A stretch of 64,000 bases of DNA from Ixodes scapularis (GCF_016920785.2 NW_024609839.1:17237085-17301084); one strand, 5' to 3'. Positions 21,498 to 33,907 are shown, numbered from the stretch's first letter. Program-made: numbers and translations. The notes: a model not told the origin generated them from the letters alone.

Positions 21498-24400
21498 GAC
21501 CCTTAAAACGGCTTGCGTGTAGGAGCGCGAAAGCGTTCGTACACGCAGCGCATTCGTACAAGCAGCGCACCCGCTGTCTTCCGCAGAGGCCGGCCACACG
21601 GCGCGCGGATGAGGGCTTCTCTGTCGGGTGGCATTCCCTGTGTCTATGACACGCCGCAGCCAATGGGAATTTATTGCTCGTTTCGCTCAGCCGGAATTGA
21701 GGTGCCGTTTGTCGCGGTTACAGACGACGCCAACTGCGCTCCATGAGACAGTTAATGCTTTTGCATTAATAAACGCCCCCGGACACTCTCTGCAGACTGT
21801 TTTTTGTACGATGTGTTGCAATGTGACCTCGGCTTCAGGGATATCGTGTTCGTGGCATGTAAGCTTATTGACGTCACCATGTCATGTGGCACTGGAACGC
21901 CATTCCAACGGCACCCTGAAGGCACGATTTTGTGGCAATCACGAGGGGACCCGTCATGCGTGGCCCCGCGGGGTACAAGGAAGAGGAAGACGAAGGCGAC
22001 TTAAGGCAGAGCTTGAGGGGCGATTTCGAGGGCAGAGGTCTGATACGGAGTGGCGAAAGGACAAGGCGCTACCGACCAGATCGTCCAACTGTGAGAAAGT
22101 AAAGGCCTTAGCACCTTGCTCAGCGTTTTCTGCTTCGGAGTGGTCGAGGCGGCGTCTGATCGGGAGTGGGGTAATATGGGCACCCACAATTCATAGGTAT
22201 CTCGTGACGTCACAAGGCACCGTGACGTTACATGACTCCACAATATTACCTGACACTCTGACGGGTCTACATATTAACAAAGCCTTCTTCTTGGGTCTTT
22301 CGGGGGCCCCATTACCGTGGCCGCAAAAGGAGGAGCCCGGTGAGGCCCTGCAAATGCAACGAGCTTGGATCGCCTTTGGGAAATGCCCGAGCGACAGAAA
22401 ATTTTTGCTTTTTCAAATATTGCACAAGTAAATCTACCCAGGAACCAACACAAAATAAAGCGGCCAAAAAAGGTGTCACTGCAAGCTGCAGATATAAATT
22501 TGAATGTATCCGTAATGTGTTGCACTCACTAAATCTTTTAGCCAAACAATCGCACGCTTGCAGAATACTAACCGGACAACGGCAAACTTTCAGCGACTTT
22601 GCATAAATATGCACAAAACAGCATAGAACTGTGTACAACTAAGAAGTATTGCGTTCTTAATTGTTTCGGAGGTTACACACAAAGCTACGAGTATTATGAA
22701 AATGTCAGTCTGTAGAGCGCACCAACTTTGAGGGCACTACAACCCGCACTAAATTAAGATATAAGGTAAAAAATGGAAAAAAAGTGCCGAACACAGTTCC
22801 AGCTAACAATGTCCCGTGCTGTAGTCAAACTCACCAACGTATGCAAACAAAAAGCTCCCCTTTAAAGAAATCCACGGGGGCTACTTCAGATTTTATATTC
22901 TTATACGCTTCCGGCTGCATTCAGCCTTTCCAAAACACCTTCCAAGAAATCAGCTGTGCGACATTCCAAAAACTCGCTGAAAGACTTTTCAATAGAATTA
23001 CCGAGGGACTTGTTGACAATAGGGTGCCCTCATGTACTCTTCCTTAGGGTGACGGCATCTCATCAATTTGTTACGAACGTTTTATTTTTTATTTTTTTCA
23101 TTTGGAGTTTGTCTCCGCCATGTCTTCGGCACAAGCTAAGCGCTGATCCTGCTACGATGACATTTTGTTTACGGCCATTGTTGTTTTCTTTCTCCCGGGA
23201 GAGCATGCTGTCGGTGGAGGTACTACAAAGAATGTCATCAACATAAATGGAAGGGCATAAAGGCAGCCTAGTTGGGAGGTGCATAGCATCGTAACAGTTC
23301 CTTCTAGGCGTGGCCATAAACAGCATTCTGTTATCACCTCCCCCCCCCCCTCCCCCTAACGTAGTCAAGATACTCACTGCATGTACCCTTTTCGTCCAAA
23401 GTGGTCCCTGGTGCATAGCGACTCTCGTGATGTTGATAAGGCACAGGAACCGGAAATGACCAAAAGGCAAACTTCCGGTTCGCCTGCCTCTCGAACGAGC
23501 AACCCCTCCAGTTGCAGTTGCCGTGCGCTTTAGGTGGAACGGGAGCCGAAGCTCGCCTGTTGGTCGTCTGAGCACGTACTGCTGCGACCTCCCATTTGGG
23601 GTAATGTCTCTAAAGTTTATGTTAGATGGAAATGCTGCCTGCACCAGGACCCAATTACGAGAACAGGTGCCGGTGCGTTCGCGTCCCACAACGGCTCTGA
23701 ACTCCAAGGAGCGAATATTCCGCGAATGAGTGACGCAGTTTGCAATGTGGCGTTCGCACGGCGTGCGGCGAAGAGTGACTGCTGCACTGTGGTCAAAGCG
23801 AACATGCCACTGGGCGTGTTGGTGAACTAAGAAAAAAGAAATCTGGTGCGGCTGATTTCGCGCAAATCATTCGACAGAACCAATCGCTGCCTTCTGCAGA
23901 GGGATCTGCTCAGATTACGTCTCCGAAAGTGTGTTTATAACTTTACAGACATAAAAATCTGAGCCTGTCGTCTCACTTATATCATTCAAAGTGTCAAAGC
24001 GCTCATTGCCTATTTTGGACTAGACATACCACGAGCGCAATCATTTGCTTAGCATATTTTTGGGCACAAGACTCCTCTTCTCTTTGGGAAGCCTTAAAAG
24101 TCTACACCGGTGATTTATTCGTGGTCGCCGATTTGCCTGAACATTTGCTTAACATACCAACAAGAAACCTTAAAATACTATCCCAAATATTAGACTAAAA
24201 TATTTTGTTTGCAAAGTTACTGAATTCACAATTTCGGTCCCAACCTTGATTTTCGAACTGAAAGTCTCTACTGGGAAAAAAACAACAACACAAAAACAAA
24301 GTGACGCCAGCGGAAGGCAGAGCTTTCGGATTTTCTCTCAAGTGATTCCAATCAGTTGTATTATGTTAAATGAATGCTTTGGAAGCCTTTTCCAGTACCC

Positions 24401-27400
24401 GCTCAGCAACACGAAACAAATACTTGGCATGGTATATTTTTAGACTTCTTACTCGAATCGCAAGCCTGCTTCCACTTACGTCACGGCACTGAAAGGTGCC
24501 GCTATAATTTAACGCGGTTTTTCGCATCATTTTTCTTTGCTGATTTTACAACACCTATTATGCATTTAGCCAAAATAAGTAGCAAACCGGAAGGGCTAAA
24601 TGCCCGAAATATAGAAAATACAGTTTGTTTGGGTAGCTAAAAATATTAACTTAGCACCCATTTAAAAGCTTGAAGAAACCAAGGTGAAGCTGACCTTGGC
24701 CTCCATGTTCGGTTTATATGTGGCAACTTTGGGCTTGAATTTCCGAACAAGTGCCAAAGCCAGAAATAGGCCAGTTTAGGTACTTTGGCACCAATTAACG
24801 CCTTGCAGCATATCAAACAATCGGCCACAGTTAGTCTCCTAGAATTGGCAAGCATTTGCCAAGATGAGCGTTTTTCTGGTGTGCTAACTGGGTCTCGCCC
24901 ATAGTTTACAAATACGCTGAGATGAAAGGAATGTAGGCACAGGCACGCAAATGACCCCTGCGCGTTTACCAAAAGTGTCATTTTCCTTTCACGTCACGGA
25001 TTCCTAGAGGAGCGAGCTTGATGGTCGCAGCACCCGGAGTTCTTAAAAGCAAAGCACGTCTCAGCGCAACACCGAACCGGCGACGCCATCGGGATAAGGC
25101 GTCTCTGTTTACTCCGATCTCGGAATAAAATCTTAAAGAAACACGGGTAGGCAAAGTGTTCGAGCTGTACTTTCATTATGCACACACACCTGGTAGGTAG
25201 CATCACTCTTAATGCAAGACATTCTTCAGCTTCACAACCGAAAAAAGCGCAAGCATTAGACGAAGGACGAGTGAGAAAAGCGTACACAACAAGCGCTGAC
25301 TTACAACTGAATTTTATTAAGAAGAAGCATCAAGCGCTTTTTTTGGTTCTAGTGCATCCCCAACTGGCCCAAGTCACTACTCTTATTAATATTCTTGAGC
25401 TTACTGTATTGCCATATACCTGGACTCGTAAGAAAAGGAGCTGAACGCGCAGTCCGTATGCAGTAAACACTGCTTTACAATCGCACCCTTTTCGAGGGGG
25501 GCAGATAACGCATGCGCACTTTGTGCTCGCACCCGGTTGCCTGCGGCACAAGGAGCGAAACCCGCGCCGCCCGCACACAGAGCGGTAGCACGCACCCTTT
25601 CACGTTCACAACCAGGCTGTGAAGCACCCACTAAAAAAAGAAAACGATTCCGAAGTGTCGCGTTTCAGTCGTGGTGACGTCAATGATTGCGTCGTAAACT
25701 GCTTATGAAAACGAATCTTGAATAACTCGTTGTGTCAAATGAGATGAGGCCTCGCAAAGCGCCCACAACCCACAGAAGAGGAGCTCCTCACGAGGAAATG
25801 GAAATCGTGCAGCCGCCGAGCGTCGCCGATACGCAGGAAAGGCGGACGATGAGAAGTAACGGCGCCTGCAACATGTGCGGGAAGCCTATCGACAACGTCG
25901 CGGCCGCGAAACCGCCTTCTTGTAGGTGACATTGCGAGTCTTCATACAGGTTGCTTCGCATATATTGTAGACGATTGAAGTAGTTGTTTCTGGAACAATT
26001 CCCTTTCAAACAAGAGTGAAGGCTGCAAGAGAGAGAGAGAGGGGGGGGGGGCGTGAATTGAAAGAAAGAAAAAAAAAAAGAAGAAACAGAAACAAACATG
26101 GGACAAAAAAATAGGTTAAAAAAAGAGGGGAACGATAACATCTCCCAAAGGAAACCTTGCTTCCTAGTTTCTGGGTTACATGTGTTGCGTTCATTTAGCA
26201 AGCAGGCTATTTTTATTATATAAATAATGGGAAGAACATAAAACACCAAGACAGGAAATTGTCTTGTCCGTCCTTCTGTTTTATGTTCTAGTAATATTTA
26301 TATTATCCTCACCAGCACACTCTCCATTCCAAGCTGCTATTTTTGCTTCGTTGGGATAGAGCGAAGAGCGAAGATTGCCTCAGAGTCGTTCAGTGCTGAA
26401 CCGATTTTTTGCTTTGAGATCAAACGCATCTGTATGGCTAAAATACAAGCTTAGTACACCAGCGAACCATTCCGTTTTCCTTTAATGGAGATCAAACCAA
26501 AACTGCTCAGAGATGAGAAGGTTTCCAAGTAAAGCAGCCACCAGACATTTTCAAAACTTACTCCACCAATGGATGTGTGTCGTGGTCACGTCGCATTATC
26601 TAATCCAGATTGCTTTCTGAACAAGAGATATTTGAGGAAGCTTTGAAATGAGCCCATTACACAAAGATTTGAAGAATTTAGAGTAGAAAAAAAATTAACA
26701 AGTAAACAAAACCTTTATTCGAGGTGGTGTAGCTGAGTCTTGGTGTTCTTTGCGCCACCGTTACGCCACATCCCAAGTTTCCAAAATCAAATCGAATTTG
26801 TAATCATAAAAAATATCGGTTTGTTCAAGCAGACTGAGCACAAAAAACAGTTGACTATCGTTGATGCAATTAAATAGAAATACTGCTACGGCGGTTGAAC
26901 GATTGTTTTCGCATTATCTTGAGGATACGTTGAACCACGGATCATCAAGAGATGCTTTAGGAAATTAAAGTAGTTGCATCGCTCAACCACGAAGGAACTT
27001 TTTCGAAGCGTCAACCAAACGAGCACGAAGGCCTTATGTCAAAAACCAGCTGAAAACCGGCTTTTTTTTAAAGGCACAAATGGCACGCATTTGAGGTTCA
27101 TTGCATCAATTTGCATGTTAAAAAAAGCACATCAGAAAAGTTGAGAGTGTTGCGGCTGAAGACGCCTTCTTCACCCGCGACCTTAAGCGTTCCAAGTGCA
27201 AAAAAAAAAAAAAAAAACGTTAAGTTTTTACAGTGTATATTGTTTGTTGTACCCGCGCTATAAATGCGAAACAAGCAAAACAAAGTGCGAGTGTATTTAT
27301 CTGGGAAGGCGCTAATGTACAAACGATTCGAAAAACCCACTGGTCAAATGTCAAAACAATTGCTCCCGATTCCACGTTTTGATCCTCCGAGCCTGGTCGC

Positions 27401-27860
27401 ACGCTCCGCTGCCTCTTTCAATTGATCCTATACTCCATCGACACCGCGCTTACTTTAACGCCTGATACTACGGACGGTGATTGTTCAAGTCAAACTAGAA
27501 GAAAAACAAAAATTATCGTAAATTGCACACTACATTCTTTTGCAGGTTATACAAAACAGGCAAGCCCCTCCCAGATGCATAGCTGCTCGCCTCGATTGGT
27601 GGTTATTTCGTATTGTCTTTCGTACTATCCAGATTTAATTCAACACTCTCTAAATAAAAAAAAAAAGTAATAGTGATGAGATTTTAACGTCACCCTACGT
27701 AGGTCAACGCGAAGCACGGATAGGGAACGAGTCTCAGTTGAGTCTCAGCCGAACGCTTAGGCGACACTCGTCTGAAATACGTGCCCCGCGTTAACCCACT
27801 GAGGGTGTAATATTTTTCTTGCTGTTGCAGCTCTGGGAGGATTACATAACGCACTCGTTC
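21498..27860. other. No gene recognised; scattered low-complexity tracts
   Basis: Long frames at 21,628-22,431 (+) and 23,063-23,707 (-) begin with GTG and TTG and resemble no family I know, so I do not call them. C-run at 23,340-23,356, GA/G tract at 26,030-26,050, A-run at 27,199-27,216. A short candidate exon at 25,744-25,929 is listed separately. A hairpin at 26,232-26,291 is described under findings. Confidence 0.45.
25744..25929 (+). CDS. Candidate first coding exon, CxxCG-containing (speculative)
   Basis: From an ATG at 25,744 the frame is open to 25,929 with GC-rich third positions, unlike the AT-rich surroundings. It encodes a basic N-terminus and then NGACNMCGKPIDNVAAAKPP, with a CxxCGK zinc-ribbon-like pair. 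The frame ends at TAG/GTGACA, which could also be a splice donor. I do not recognise a family. Chance is possible at this length. Confidence 0.2.
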   Translation: MRPRKAPTTHRRGAPHEEMEIVQPPSVADTQERRTMRSNGACNMCGKPIDNVAAAKPPSCR

Positions 27861-27889
27861 AACAAACGTAGTCATTTGTTAGCTGTCCC

Positions 27890-29005
27890 TATAAAAAAAA
27901 ACAGCTTAAGCTGGCCCCAGCTTCAAGCCCGGTTATTGCTCCAGCATGCCAAGTTTGGCGTCCGGGTTGATATGGTCATACTGGTCATGCTATTGATCTG
28001 TCCCGGCTTCAAGCTGAGTTATTGCCCCAGCATGCCCAGTTTGGCATGTCAGTTAAGCCGGTGGACTTTCCCACCAGTTTAACCAGTTTAAATTGATACA
28101 CAGGATAGACAAGCCAAACTCTTCAGAAAAGCCAGCTCGGTATTCAATTTATTATTTTCAGACTCGCGGCCTGCTCACATCAGCTCAGATGCTACACATA
28201 CTCGACGCTGACACAGTACTAGCCGACGCAGAGAGTTGTTCTCAATGCAAAACAAACAATGTTATTAAAACTTGATTGCTTATCTCTCAACACGAGAAAT
28301 ACTAGACACACAGCAAAAACAATAAAAAATACTACACGGATGAGAAAAGCGAACCTGGGTCCCGCCAGTAATGGGGGCGAAGCGGCCTCTTGCGTAGTCG
28401 GCAGAGGCGAGGAAATTCGCGCTGAACGGACTGCCGCTCGCTGTATCCTCAAATTCCGCTTCGCTTGCACCGCCGTTCAACTGAACTCCAAACAACGCGC
28501 ACACAGCCGTCCCTTTGAAAAGCTGCCCAAGATAGCCAAACATGTCTAAAATTCTCCGTTCCTACCACTCTCTTTCTCTCTTCTCGCGCACAAAGGAAGC
28601 TCACAGCGCGCCTGAGGCGCCCGGTGTCTACCGAAAAACGAGAGGATGAAGAACAGGACGTGGCCTCGCCCCAGCCTAAGCCGACCTTGGCGTGTGCGCT
28701 CACAGCAAGACCAGCTTGACAAGCTCGAACCAGCTTGGGCCAGCTTCAGCACCAGCTCAAACCAGCTTGGCAAGCTTGAACCACCTGCAGTACTAGCTCG
28801 AACCAGCTCAAGTACCAACTTGCCCAGCTGCAGCGCCAGCTCCAATTAGCTTGAACCAGCTTGACCAGCTCGAACAAGCTCAAGTACCAGCTTGTCGAGC
28901 AGCAGTGCCAGCTCGAACCAGCTTGAACCAGCTGGACCAGCTTGAACCAGCTTGATTACCACGTAGACTAGCTCCAACCAGCTTGGCCAGCTTGATTTTC
29001 TTGCT
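27890..29005. repeat. Degenerate 10-bp minisatellite ACCAGCTTGA in two clusters
   Basis: At 28,700-29,005 the plus strand is mostly copies of ACCAGCTTGA / ACCAGCTCGA with small changes. A looser related cluster rich in CCAGCTTAAGCTGG-, CAGCATGCC- and AACCAGTTTAA-type units lies at 27,897-28,095. Open frames here are a by-product of the period. The two clusters flank about 600 bases that include a candidate exon on the minus strand. Confidence 0.75.
28355..28543 (-). CDS. Candidate first coding exon on the minus strand (speculative)
   Basis: An ATG at 28,541-28,543 opens 63 codons with a hydrophobic start, MFGYLGQLFKGTAVCALFGV, and a balanced, non-repetitive composition after it (ANFLASADYARGRFAPITGG). 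The reading reaches ACCCAG/GTTCGC at 28,355, a plausible splice donor. The stretch lies between two minisatellite clusters and is GC-richer than its surroundings. The hydrophobic segment could be a membrane anchor or targeting region. I do not recognise the family, and no downstream exon was identified. Confidence 0.25.
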
Positions 29006-29740
29006 GGTTTTTTCAATAGGATTTCAGGCTGCGCGCTCCGACCCCAAAAAACTACTTGCATACTTTTGTTCCGTCCTTTTATCTTTGGCGGAGCGTCGCT
29101 CGCGTGGCCGATCGCAATTCGCCACCTCGCGGTAGAAATCGCGAGAGACAATTTAACATGCGGGCAACCTGGTAAAACGCTGTGTATCACCGGGTTGCCT
29201 TCAAAAGCGACATTTAAAACTTAGTACCAAGGCCAACCTATCTACCATTTGCTTCGTAGAAAAAGTGGAGAGTTTTGTGGGGCAAGCTTGACCTGCTTTT
29301 CTTAACCTGCGACGGACTAAAGCATACACACAAGCGTATAGACCGCGTAGCTTTTCATCAAGGAGCGCCTACATCTATACTTCTTTTCACCCTGCGTTTA
29401 GACGCAGCCGACGCTATAGACTGATGGGAGCAATCAGACAGCAATAAAAACATATAATCATGGCGTTCATCATGTTCCTTTACGCGTTCTATCATGAATC
29501 TGCTTGGTTCTTCCCATAGGTCGTAGCGGCGGCTGCTTTGGACTTAAGTTTATACCAAGTATGATAAGGTCGTACGTAGGGGCATCAATATACCCTTCAC
29601 ATGATCTCCTTCGGCAACATGGGCGGTGGGTGATTTTTGGTCACGAAGCGTGTTAGTGGATTAGAGTTGTGGCTCTTGATACGCACTGAGCCGACTTCAT
29701 TGGGAATGCTGCCAGAACCCTCGTGTCCAGTAAGTGGTCA

Positions 29741-30331
29741 GTGCTAGGGCTGGGCGTCGAATAAGATTTTTATCCCGATTAATCGGAACACTTTAACCGA
29801 TTAATTATACGATTAATCGGTCTTTCGATTTCAGTGGATAATATTTTTAAAAGGTAAAATTACTTTTTTGTGTATTTTGCTGAATATGTGATAAACGGCG
29901 CAATATAAAAGTGTAATCATCCAACTTCAATATGAACTTAAGAACAGTTCAAAGGCACTCACCTTCAGAGATCAGAGACCTAGTCTCTGGAGGGAGAGCG
30001 CCGTTTTACTGTAGTAAAGTTGAAATGGACGGACGCTGCGGACCGCATGACGGTCTCACACATTATCACTTCACAAGAAACATGCAAGTACTTCAAAGAC
30101 CAAAGGACACCCAACATGAAACATCTCATGCGGAAATGCAAGAGTTTAATAAAAAGGGAAGAAGTGTTGGCATCAACGGACCCACGTGACACTCGAAGTC
30201 AACTCGAAAAATGGCTGTTTCCAACGGAAGACACCTGCTGCAGCAAAAAGAGACTGAACCCCGTTTCCACATATTTGCAGAAAACGAAGCTCGGGAAGAA
30301 AATCTCAACAACAAATTTTCACCTGCCCTAA
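29741..30331 (+). mobile_element. Possible hAT-type transposon remnant
   Basis: CAGTGCTAGGGCTGGGCG at about 29,741 resembles terminal repeats of hAT elements (CAGGG/CAGTG followed by GGGC), and is followed by GATTAATCGG-type subterminal repeats at 29,790-29,825, a common hAT layout. About 200 bases on, a frame (30,020-30,331) contains PNMKHLMRKCKSLIKREE, loosely like the histidine end of a BED zinc finger. No matching right end was found. Weak call. Confidence 0.3.
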
Positions 30332-30774
30332 CACTATTTTTCCCAGTTTATTTTACTCTCTAAAGTCTCTTTCATAAATATTCTCACCTCTGGCCCCACC
30401 AACGTGTAAAAGTCAGAGAATTTAAATGAACGTTCGTTAACCTTCACTCATAAGGCAGCGCTGAAAGAATAGCCGCCGCACGGTAGCAAGTGCATGCATT
30501 TGAGACACAGAACTTTAAAACCTCGCAGTTAGAGTTGGAAATATAAAAGGCAGTTTAAACAAATGAATTTCTTTTCAAAATTAAATGATCAGTCTCAACC
30601 ACAAAATGGTGTCTCAAAATAACCATGTTGACTAACCCGTCCGAAACCAATAATTTTCAAAACCACATGCGCGTACCGCCGCACGCAGGCAGGCGCAGGT
30701 AAGCATGCAGTGTTTTTAAACTCTTCCACCATGCAAACGAACAAAAAGTGAAAGCCACTTACAACTCCCTGTAA

Positions 30775-31607
30775 CGCCGAATTAGAGCGCAGCTCTTGAG
30801 GAGGAGGAGGGAAGGGCACTGGGGGGGTTAAACCAACGAGGGGGGTCCCGTGACCTTGGGGGGTCACGTGACCCCCAATGCTGATGATGTCATCATTGAC
30901 GACACTGATGACGTCATCCGTGACGATGACGATGCTGGTACCGATGACGTCATTAGTGACGTCACTGATGACTTCACCAGTGATGATGACGATGACGATG
31001 CGAATGTCGGTGACGTCATCAATGACGTCGCTGATGACGTCATCAGTGATGATGACGATGACGACGCGGATGCCGGTGACGACATCAGTGACGTCACTGA
31101 TGACGTCATCAGTGATGATGACGATGACGATGCGGATGTCGGTAACGTCATCAGTGATGATGACGATGACGATGCGGATGCCGGTGACGTCATCAGTGGT
31201 GATGACGATGACGATGTGAATGCCGGTGACGTCATCAGTGATGGTGACGATGACGATGTGGATGCCGGTGACGTCATCAGTGATGATGACGATGACGATG
31301 TGGATGCCGGTGATGTCACCAGTGACGATGACGTCATCGGGGGTCACGCGACATTGGCGGGGGTCACTTGACCTCGGGGGGTCACGTGACCTCAAGGAGG
31401 GCGTCACGTGACCTCGAGGAGGGGTTCACGTGACCTCAGGGGAGTCACTTGACCCCGGTAGGGGGCTCGCGCGGTGCATTATGGGACATTTCCCATGATG
31501 CACCGCGCGGTTACGCCGACGACGACGGCGACGGCAACGCCGACGGCGACGGCGACGCCAACGCCGCTCAAGCCGGAAACGGGCCCCTAAGAGCTGCGCT
31601 CTAAAAG
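30775..31607. mobile_element. MITE-like element, copy 2, carrying a minisatellite
   Basis: The left end TTAGAGCGCAGCTCTT (about 30,782-30,797) and the right end AAGAGCTGCGCTCTAAAA (about 31,590-31,607) form an inverted pair. The inner flanks (GAGGAGGAGG on the left; CATTATGGGA and GGTTACGCCGACGACGACGG on the right) match copy 1 at 20,890-21,497. Between them are a GGGGTCACGTGACC-rich section and the 42-bp minisatellite. Frames of up to 270 codons cross it on both strands, but they are low-complexity by-products (Asp-rich on plus). Confidence 0.65.
30880..31340. repeat. 42-bp minisatellite rich in TGACGTCA
   Basis: Repeats of GATGCCGGTGACGTCATCAG plus GATGATGACG-type filler are spaced 42 bases apart in the best part (the GGTGACGTCATC block near 31,183, 31,225 and 31,267), with shorter irregular units to the left. 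I count about eleven TGACGTCA palindromes in some 450 bases. TGACGTCA is the consensus cAMP-response element bound by CREB/ATF bZIP factors. Whether these act as binding sites is unknown. Confidence 0.85.
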
Positions 31608-32189
31608 CAAACGTACACACACGCACACACACACGCACCGAAAAGAAGTTAAGGACAAAAACTTTGACTGGGACACGAAATCTTCACTCTGGCATTATTT
31701 CTATTCTGCAGAAAATGAGAGCTGACAAAACTATGCCCGTCGCGGTATATCTTAAAGCTGGTTCACACTGCCCCATTTTCTTACGTTAAGCTGCGTTACA
31801 AAATGTTACGTTCAAGTCACCGGAACCTCTGTGCTTCATATTAAGCGAGGCTACCGGTTCAAGGAGAAAACAGGACACGCGACATTCGAGACACAAATGT
31901 TTCGGTTACTTATACTTAACGTAAATTAAGTAAATGTGGCAGTGTGAATGAGCCTTTATAATCAATATCTAAAACAACGTACGAGCACAAGAGGAAAAAA
32001 ATAGAAGTCAGAAAAGAGCGTTGACTCCCAACTTATGTATTGTGAAAGAAAGAGAAAGTGGAATCTTCAGACATGAAGTGCACGCGTACCCACAAAGTAA
32101 AAAAAAAAGAAATGAATACATTGCTAAGTTGCAAAACTACAACCTCCTCAGCTCCTGACGCTGGCTAGAAGTGTGTCGAAGAAGGTCAA
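31608..32189. other. No gene recognised
   Basis: A short AC-rich tract lies near 31,613-31,638 and an A-run near 32,098-32,109. Nothing else was recognised. Confidence 0.5.
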
Positions 32190-32309
32190 TGAAGACTTCA
32201 GGCCACGCTCTGCATCGGAGTTCGTGCATACTCTTTAGAACCTGCCCGCTGGTTGTACACTTTCGTATGATCTCCGTCCAGTGGTCCAGTTTGCAGTGGA
32301 CAGTCAGCT

Positions 32310-33283
32310 ACGTTTTTAAAAGCTAACAAGGAAGGTTTGTTTGTTCTTATACCAGAAGAGATGTACCAGGACAGGGACAATGCATCTGTAATCAAGAATT
32401 TTTTATCGGAGCCCGTTAATTTAAAAGAGTCAAAGCGTCGGGCAATGGACCTCTGTAACAACATGACGCTGACCCACTGGCTGGCAACATCAAAAAAGCA
32501 GAAAGGTTACACCTTCGTGTGTTTCAGACTGCCAAAACCTGCCCGTTTTGTGCCGAAATTATTTGTTAGCCTAGCTGGTTAAAAATTACGAAAATAAAAA
32601 GCGCGAAAGACAATCTTTTTACCTTTTTAAATTCTCAGTCTTTTCAAATCCTTTCACACCTTTCTCATAAATATTTGTAACCTTTAACGTTAGGGTCTTA
32701 AATGTTTTCGTCTTCCTCATCTTCCGAATGAAAACGTCAGTTCCGAGTAAGCGGTTGTCCTGTGGAGTCTCCCTCTTGTCCATTTCTTTTGCGTTTTTTT
32801 TTTATTTTTGTGACGTTTTGTACCATCGTTACTGAGCGATTAACCTGCAAGCGCCAAGGCGCCTGTCTTATTTAAAACTCACCGATCCTTTTCTTGTTTG
32901 TAACTCCGAGGCAGTTGTTGAATCGTTGATTTCTGAGGGGTACAGCAATTATGGTGTTTTCTGCGTTGATGTTAAAGACCTTTTCCATTCCCTTCCGCAC
33001 TTTTCCTTGCTCGCTTCGGTTCACTCATGTATTGAAATTAACGGTGAGCTCCCCTTGCAAAACGCCACCGGTGTACCCTCGGAAAGGAAAGCATTCTAGA
33101 GATGTAATGTTCAATCTCAAATCAATATTCACTGCGTGGAAGAATGCCCTATATCTGCAGAAATCCGGCATTTGTATAGGGTCATGTGTGTCCCCTATTT
33201 TTAGTGACCATTTTCTGTCAAGTGTAGATCATGCTATTCACATTGCACTTAGCCCTTTTCCGGAACGGAACGTTTTTCGATAA
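32310..33283 (+). pseudogene. PLE N-terminus and first half of RT (copy A1)
   Basis: The frame 32,337-32,582 contains FVLIPEEMYQDRDNASVIKN, matching the PLE block that precedes the RT, and ends where a KTHK-like motif should lie (RLPKPARF). From about 32,880 another frame reads DPFLVCNSEAVVESL and CVDVKDLFHSLPH, the PLE version of RT motif A with its first catalytic Asp, and then LYLQKSGICIGSCVSPIFSD, the primer-grip-side block before motif C. The frames differ, and motif C is absent here. PLE RTs copy the element RNA and are related to telomerase RT. Confidence 0.8.
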
Positions 33284-33339
33284 GGATAGATAACTGGGCG
33301 AGTTGGTGAGACTTCATGTTGAACTCTTTTGCGTTTAAT

Positions 33340-33907
33340 AAAAATTGAAAAGATTAGTTCCAATTTCATGCTGGAAGAACCAGTTAAAAAAAATTTCAGT
33401 CATTCCTTATGTTCACCGGATTTCACACGGACTTAAAAAAGTCGCGTCCAGATACGAGGTGAACGTCGTTTTTTCAGCCCAAAACAATCTGAGTTTATTA
33501 TGTTCCTCTGTACGTGCACGCAGGGAGGGGAAAGAAAGATCAGAATATAACACGTGTAAGGTAAAGCATGAGATACAGTTCGTGTCGTGCGTAAAAGGCG
33601 TGGTTTACCGCATTCCCTTTCTTGTGGGCACTGTTACATCGGGCAGACTGGCCGGTGCTTAAACATCCGACTAAGAGAGCACCAGCGCTCCTGGAAAGGC
33701 ACCGCTAATTCACATCTAGCGATACATAGCAGAGATTCCGGTTGCGAACCACGCTTCGAAAACACCAGCATATTATTTCAACACCACGACCAAACATGTC
33801 GAGAGATGGTAGAAGCCTACAATATCACGAAGAACAACAGTTCGTGTGTGAGCCAACCTTCGGTGACTCTGACTCTCAGCGAGATGAAGGTTTTGGATTC
33901 AGGGTAA
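33340..33907 (+). pseudogene. PLE linker and GIY-YIG endonuclease (copy A1)
   Basis: One frame (33,345-33,662) reads ISVIPYVHRISHGLKKVASR and VVYRIPF; after a frameshift near 33,625 the next frame (33,587-33,907) reads SCGHCYIGQTGRCLNIRLRE, then HLAIHS and CVSQPSVTLTLSE. GIY is replaced by VVY in PLE usage, and YIG is in CYIGQT; the downstream R and the E-containing region follow as expected. The domain nicks DNA for target-primed insertion. Only the frameshift disrupts it. Confidence 0.85.

Noticed and set aside
21628..22431. A 267-codon plus-strand frame
   Set aside because: It begins with GTG, shows no recognisable domain, is overlapped by other frames, and lies next to MITE sequence.
23063..23707. 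A 214-codon minus-strand frame
   Set aside because: It begins with TTG, crosses a C/G homopolymer that yields a glycine run, and resembles no known family.
30901..31340. CTGATGA boxes as hammerhead ribozyme cores
   Set aside because: They are part of the minisatellite and lack the following GAAA.
30595..31407. A 270-codon minus-strand frame and a 173-codon Asp-rich plus-strand frame
   Set aside because: Both come from a 42-bp minisatellite whose length is a multiple of three; frames are open on both strands and the composition is purely repetitive.
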